Shown in pieces: positions 23,155 to 25,150 of a stretch of DNA of 25,150 nucleotides. The first letter of the stretch is position 1, and each line of letters opens with the position of its first letter. This stretch comes from a virus. Position numbers and translations under genes: made by a program. Where the stretch lies: the IMG/VR virus record IMGVR_UViG_3300017922_000010, positions 1-25,150 of that record; one strand, 5' to 3'. The notes beneath the pieces were generated by a model. The model was not told the origin of the DNA and ran no database searches. It saw only the letters and a program-made list of their open reading frames with translations.

Positions 23155-24216
23155 ATGAAGAGATACGGAAACCTATACAGCCAGATCGCAGACTACGACA
23201 ATCTGCGACTGGCTCACAAAAACGCGCAAAAAGGGAAGCGGCATTATCCTGAAGTGCAAAAAGTCAACGCCAGAGAAGACGAGTACCTTGCTGCGTTGCA
23301 ACGTCAACTTCAGGATATGTCGTTTAAAAACTCCGAGTACGAAACATTTATCAAGCGGGGTGCGAAAAAAGAACGCCTGATTTACAAACTGCCTTATTAC
23401 CCTGACCGCATCGTTCATCACGCAGTAATGAATGTCTGTGAGCCAATCTGGCAGCGAAGCATGATCCGCGATACCTATGCCGCATTGAAGGGGCGCGGCA
23501 TACATGATGGGGTGCGGCGCTTTAAGGGCTTCTTGCAAGACCGCCCTGGAACGATGATGTGCTACAAGTTTGATATTGCCAAGTTCTATCCTTCAATCGA
23601 CAATAACATACTGGCTGACTGGATATTGCCCCTTAAGATCAAATGCAAGCAAACTCTCGCGTTGCTGCGCGAGGTTGTGTTCAGCACAGATGGGCTGCCT
23701 ATTGGGAATTTCTTGTCGCAGATATTTGGCAATCTATTCCTGACGCCGTTTGATTGGTTCATGAAACAGGTGCAAAAAGTGCGCTACTATGCTCGGTATT
23801 GTGATGACATTGTGGTTTTGCACTCGGACAAGGCGCTCCTTCGAGATTTGGCCGGGGTCACACAGGAATGGCTGGCTGAAAACTTGAGACTGGGCATCAA
23901 AGGGAACTGGCAAATCTTCCCGCGCCTCCAGCGCCCCATAGATTTCCTGGGCTATGTGTTTTGTGATGGCTATACGTTGGTCCGTAAAGATATTGTCAAA
24001 CGCTTCAAGCGCCGGATTCAGCAGATACGCCAAAACTGGCGGCAAATGCCGGTGCAAAAAATCGTGAACACGTTGATGAGTTACTATGGCTGGTTCCTCC
24101 ATGCCAATGCGTGGGGGCTATGGAACAAATATGTCGATAACGAGATACGCTGTACCGTAGACACGGTGTGCCGAAATAACGGCCTCCACAATCCACTCCG
24201 GAGGATATATGCCTGA
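23155..24216 (+). CDS. DGR reverse transcriptase
   Basis: A 353-residue RT of the DGR clade, which copies TR RNA into adenine-mutated cDNA. The N-terminus MKRYGNLYSQIADYDNL and the AQKGKRH motif are typical of DGR RTs. Palm motifs: motif A Asp140 in YKFDIAKFYPSIDN; motif B GLPIGNFLSQ at 180-189, where SQ is characteristic of DGR enzymes in place of the QG of retrons and group II introns; catalytic YCDD at 215-218 (ARYCDDIVVL); then PIDFLGYVF at 261-269. A basic thumb (IVKRFKRRIQQIRQNWRQM) follows. All catalytic aspartates are present, so it should be active. The start has a weak ribosome site, suiting low expression. Confidence 0.96.
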   Translation: MKRYGNLYSQIADYDNLRLAHKNAQKGKRHYPEVQKVNAREDEYLAALQRQLQDMSFKNSEYETFIKRGAKKERLIYKLPYYPDRIVHHAVMNVCEPIWQRSMIRDTYAALKGRGIHDGVRRFKGFLQDRPGTMMCYKFDIAKFYPSIDNNILADWILPLKIKCKQTLALLREVVFSTDGLPIGNFLSQIFGNLFLTPFDWFMKQVQKVRYYARYCDDIVVLHSDKALLRDLAGVTQEWLAENLRLGIKGNWQIFPRLQRPIDFLGYVFCDGYTLVRKDIVKRFKRRIQQIRQNWRQMPVQKIVNTLMSYYGWFLHANAWGLWNKYVDNEIRCTVDTVCRNNGLHNPLRRIYA

Positions 24217-24697
24217 ATCAAAGCATTTCCCGCAGGTCCGTCAATTACAGGGCGGCGTCCTGGTTCCGTTCAACGTGCAGCAGCAAACGCGAACAGATGA
24301 GGACGGCGAGCAAACCACTTTTTATCGGTTCGGCCAGGTCAAACTGGAGCAACGAAACCTGCCAGCCCTGTCTCAAGTGCAGCACACCGCATGGCGCGAG
24401 CTACAACGTGCCCTGCACGATCACATCTATCCCCGCTATGACCAGGGCAGTCAAAGCACGATCCAGGCATACGCCCAACGCGCAGAGCGGCAGGGGCGGT
24501 CCGATATTGTGGCTGAGTGCGAAAAAATCATGGATTGGATTGATGCGTGCTTGATGTATTACTACGCGAAAAAGGACGCCATATATGCGGCGACAACCGA
24601 AGGTGAGTTGGTCGGCATTGCGTGGGATTTTGGGGCGGATGTGCCTTTCCCTGATGATGTGCTGCCGCTTAAAAATATCAAGGGGATGTTTGCGTAG
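24209..24697 (+). CDS. Unknown protein coupled to DGR RT
   Basis: A 162-residue protein, not recognised. The N-terminal part is beta-like (LQGGVLVPFNVQQQTRTDEDGEQTTFYRFGQVKLE), followed by a long helical part (LSQVQHTAWRELQRALHDHIYP, QSTIQAYAQRAERQGRSDIVAECEKIMDWIDACLMYYYAKKDAIY) and an acidic end. ATG 24209 overlaps the last eight bases of the RT gene and has CCGGAGG just upstream, so it is translationally coupled and well expressed. It does not look like Avd, which is a small basic four-helix bundle, but it holds the place where an accessory DGR protein could lie. A tail-fibre assembly or tape/fibre accessory role is equally possible. Confidence 0.65.
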   Translation: MPESKHFPQVRQLQGGVLVPFNVQQQTRTDEDGEQTTFYRFGQVKLEQRNLPALSQVQHTAWRELQRALHDHIYPRYDQGSQSTIQAYAQRAERQGRSDIVAECEKIMDWIDACLMYYYAKKDAIYAATTEGELVGIAWDFGADVPFPDDVLPLKNIKGMFA

Positions 24698-24699
24698 AT

Positions 24700-24909
24700 A
24701 TGTCTGTGCAACGCTTTAGCGATTTTGCGGAGGAACATGGCCCCCTCGAGGGCGACAAGGCCCGCCTGGATGCGATTTTGAACCACGAGGTATTGATTAC
24801 CGGCTACCGTGTCCAGGCCAGTAAATACGGCGGGAAGAACAAAAGCGGCAAGTGCTTGACGGTACAATTCGAGCTGCCGGAGGGGTGTTCCCCGCAGACG
24901 CGGGGATGA
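24700..24909 (+). pseudogene. Truncated paralogue of the 8565 gene
   Basis: Begins at ATG 24700 (MSVQRFSDFAEEHGPLEGD) and is clearly homologous to the 8565-8861 product through KCLTVQFE. The homology stops there. The frame runs into the first CRISPR repeat and ends at a TGA inside it, adding only LPEGCSPQTRG. The roughly 40 C-terminal residues present in the full copy (VFFTGSDVLIHQFEKYG to the end) are missing and do not reappear after the array. The gene therefore seems to have been cut at the junction with the mini-array. It may still make a 69-residue protein; function unknown. Confidence 0.65.
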
Positions 24910-24974
24910 TCCGCCGGACCGGGACGCTATTGCCGAGCAGGATGAGTGTTCCCCGCAGACGCGGGGATGATCCG
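24885..24974 (+). CRISPR. Minimal type I-E CRISPR array, one spacer
   Basis: Two identical 29-bp repeats (24885-24913 and 24946-24974) flank a single 32-bp spacer (24914-24945). The repeat starts GTGTTCCCCGC and ends GCGGGGATGATCCG; CCCCGC/GCGGGG form the stem around an AGAC loop. The 29/32 geometry and sequence match type I-E (E. coli style), with crRNAs read on the + strand. No leader, cas genes or third repeat is visible: the expected next repeat position is inside ssb. Confidence 0.9.
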
Positions 24975-24986
24975 ACCGGGGGTTAC

Positions 24987-25150
24987 TTAGAACGGTATAT
25001 CGTCCATCTCATTCGTGTTCGACGGAAACGCCAGGCCGGTGCCGCCCTGTTGCGGTGGGGTTTGCGCTTGTGTGTGTCCGCCGCTCTGTTTGCCCTGGCC
25101 CTTGCTGTCGAGGAACTGCACCCGATGGGCCTTGATCTCCGTACTGTAAC
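24987..25150 (-). CDS. ssb: Single-stranded DNA-binding protein, C-terminus (partial)
   Basis: Reading the - strand from the window edge gives 53 residues and TAA (complement of 24987-24989). It begins YSTEIKAHRVQFLDSK, the last strand of the SSB OB fold. A Gly/Gln/Pro-rich linker (HTQAQTPPQQGGTG) follows, and the protein ends NEMDDIPF, the acidic tip that docks SSB-interacting proteins. It binds ssDNA during replication and recombination. The 5' two-thirds lie outside the window. It converges on the late + strand genes, only 12 bp from the CRISPR-like repeat, so it begins the replication/early module or flanking host DNA. Confidence 0.92.
   Translation of the reverse strand, partial: YSTEIKAHRVQFLDSKGQGKQSGGHTQAQTPPQQGGTGLAFPSNTNEMDDIPF

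Noticed and set aside
8565-24880. The two paralogous segments as prophage attachment repeats
   Set aside because: They are diverged protein-coding paralogues, not exact short direct repeats, and no integrase or tRNA gene lies nearby.

Overview
The window is the late (structural) half of a tailed phage or prophage with a lambda-like, long non-contractile tail (siphovirus) layout. Nearly all genes lie on the + strand, tightly packed, with many overlapping stop/start pairs. The GC-rich coding sequence, a type I-E CRISPR repeat at the right end and an SSB tail ending in MDDIPF suggest a proteobacterial, perhaps gammaproteobacterial, host. That host guess is inference. I ran no search; family names come from motifs and gene order.

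Layout. (1) 36-2981: terminase small and large subunits, a small helix-turn-helix protein, a phased array of 10-bp repeats with a promoter, and a gpW-like head-tail joining protein. (2) 2978-6849: portal, a prohead protease fused in frame to the major capsid protein with an internal start that should also yield free capsid protein, and a decoration protein. (3) 6897-8400: a lysis-like block placed unusually between head and tail genes: a membrane/coiled-coil protein, a TraR-type zinc finger, a DUF5675 protein with an L,D-transpeptidase-like His...SxGC pattern, and a holin-like protein. (4) 8403-8861: a reading frame broken by one in-frame amber codon, followed by a small protein that has a truncated paralogue at 24700. 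(5) 8871-15759: connector and tail completion proteins, tail tube, G and GT tail chaperones made by -1 frameshifting at A AAA AAC, tape measure, gpM-, gpL- and gpK-like tail tip proteins. (6) 15734-21511: a 1605-residue tip attachment protein with FN3 domains and an AT-rich, apparently imported C-terminus, then two small fibre-associated genes.

(7) 21511-24216 is a diversity-generating retroelement (DGR). The last third of the fibre/adhesin gene carries a 153-bp variable repeat (VR). A non-coding 153-bp template repeat (TR) lies 42 bp downstream, followed by a DGR-type reverse transcriptase. Counted by hand, VR and TR differ at 29 positions, all of them adenines in TR (37 adenines in total), with no difference at the other 116 positions. 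This is the signature of adenine-specific mutagenic retrohoming and implies a phage that diversifies its receptor-binding protein. No recognisable avd gene is present.

(8) 24885-24974 is a minimal CRISPR array: two identical 29-bp type I-E repeats around one 32-bp spacer, with no cas genes in the window. It abuts a truncated gene and is followed 12 bp later by the stop codon of an ssb gene on the - strand that runs off the window. It may be a phage-borne mini-array using the host Cascade, an RNA anti-CRISPR-like element, or a recombination or assembly junction.
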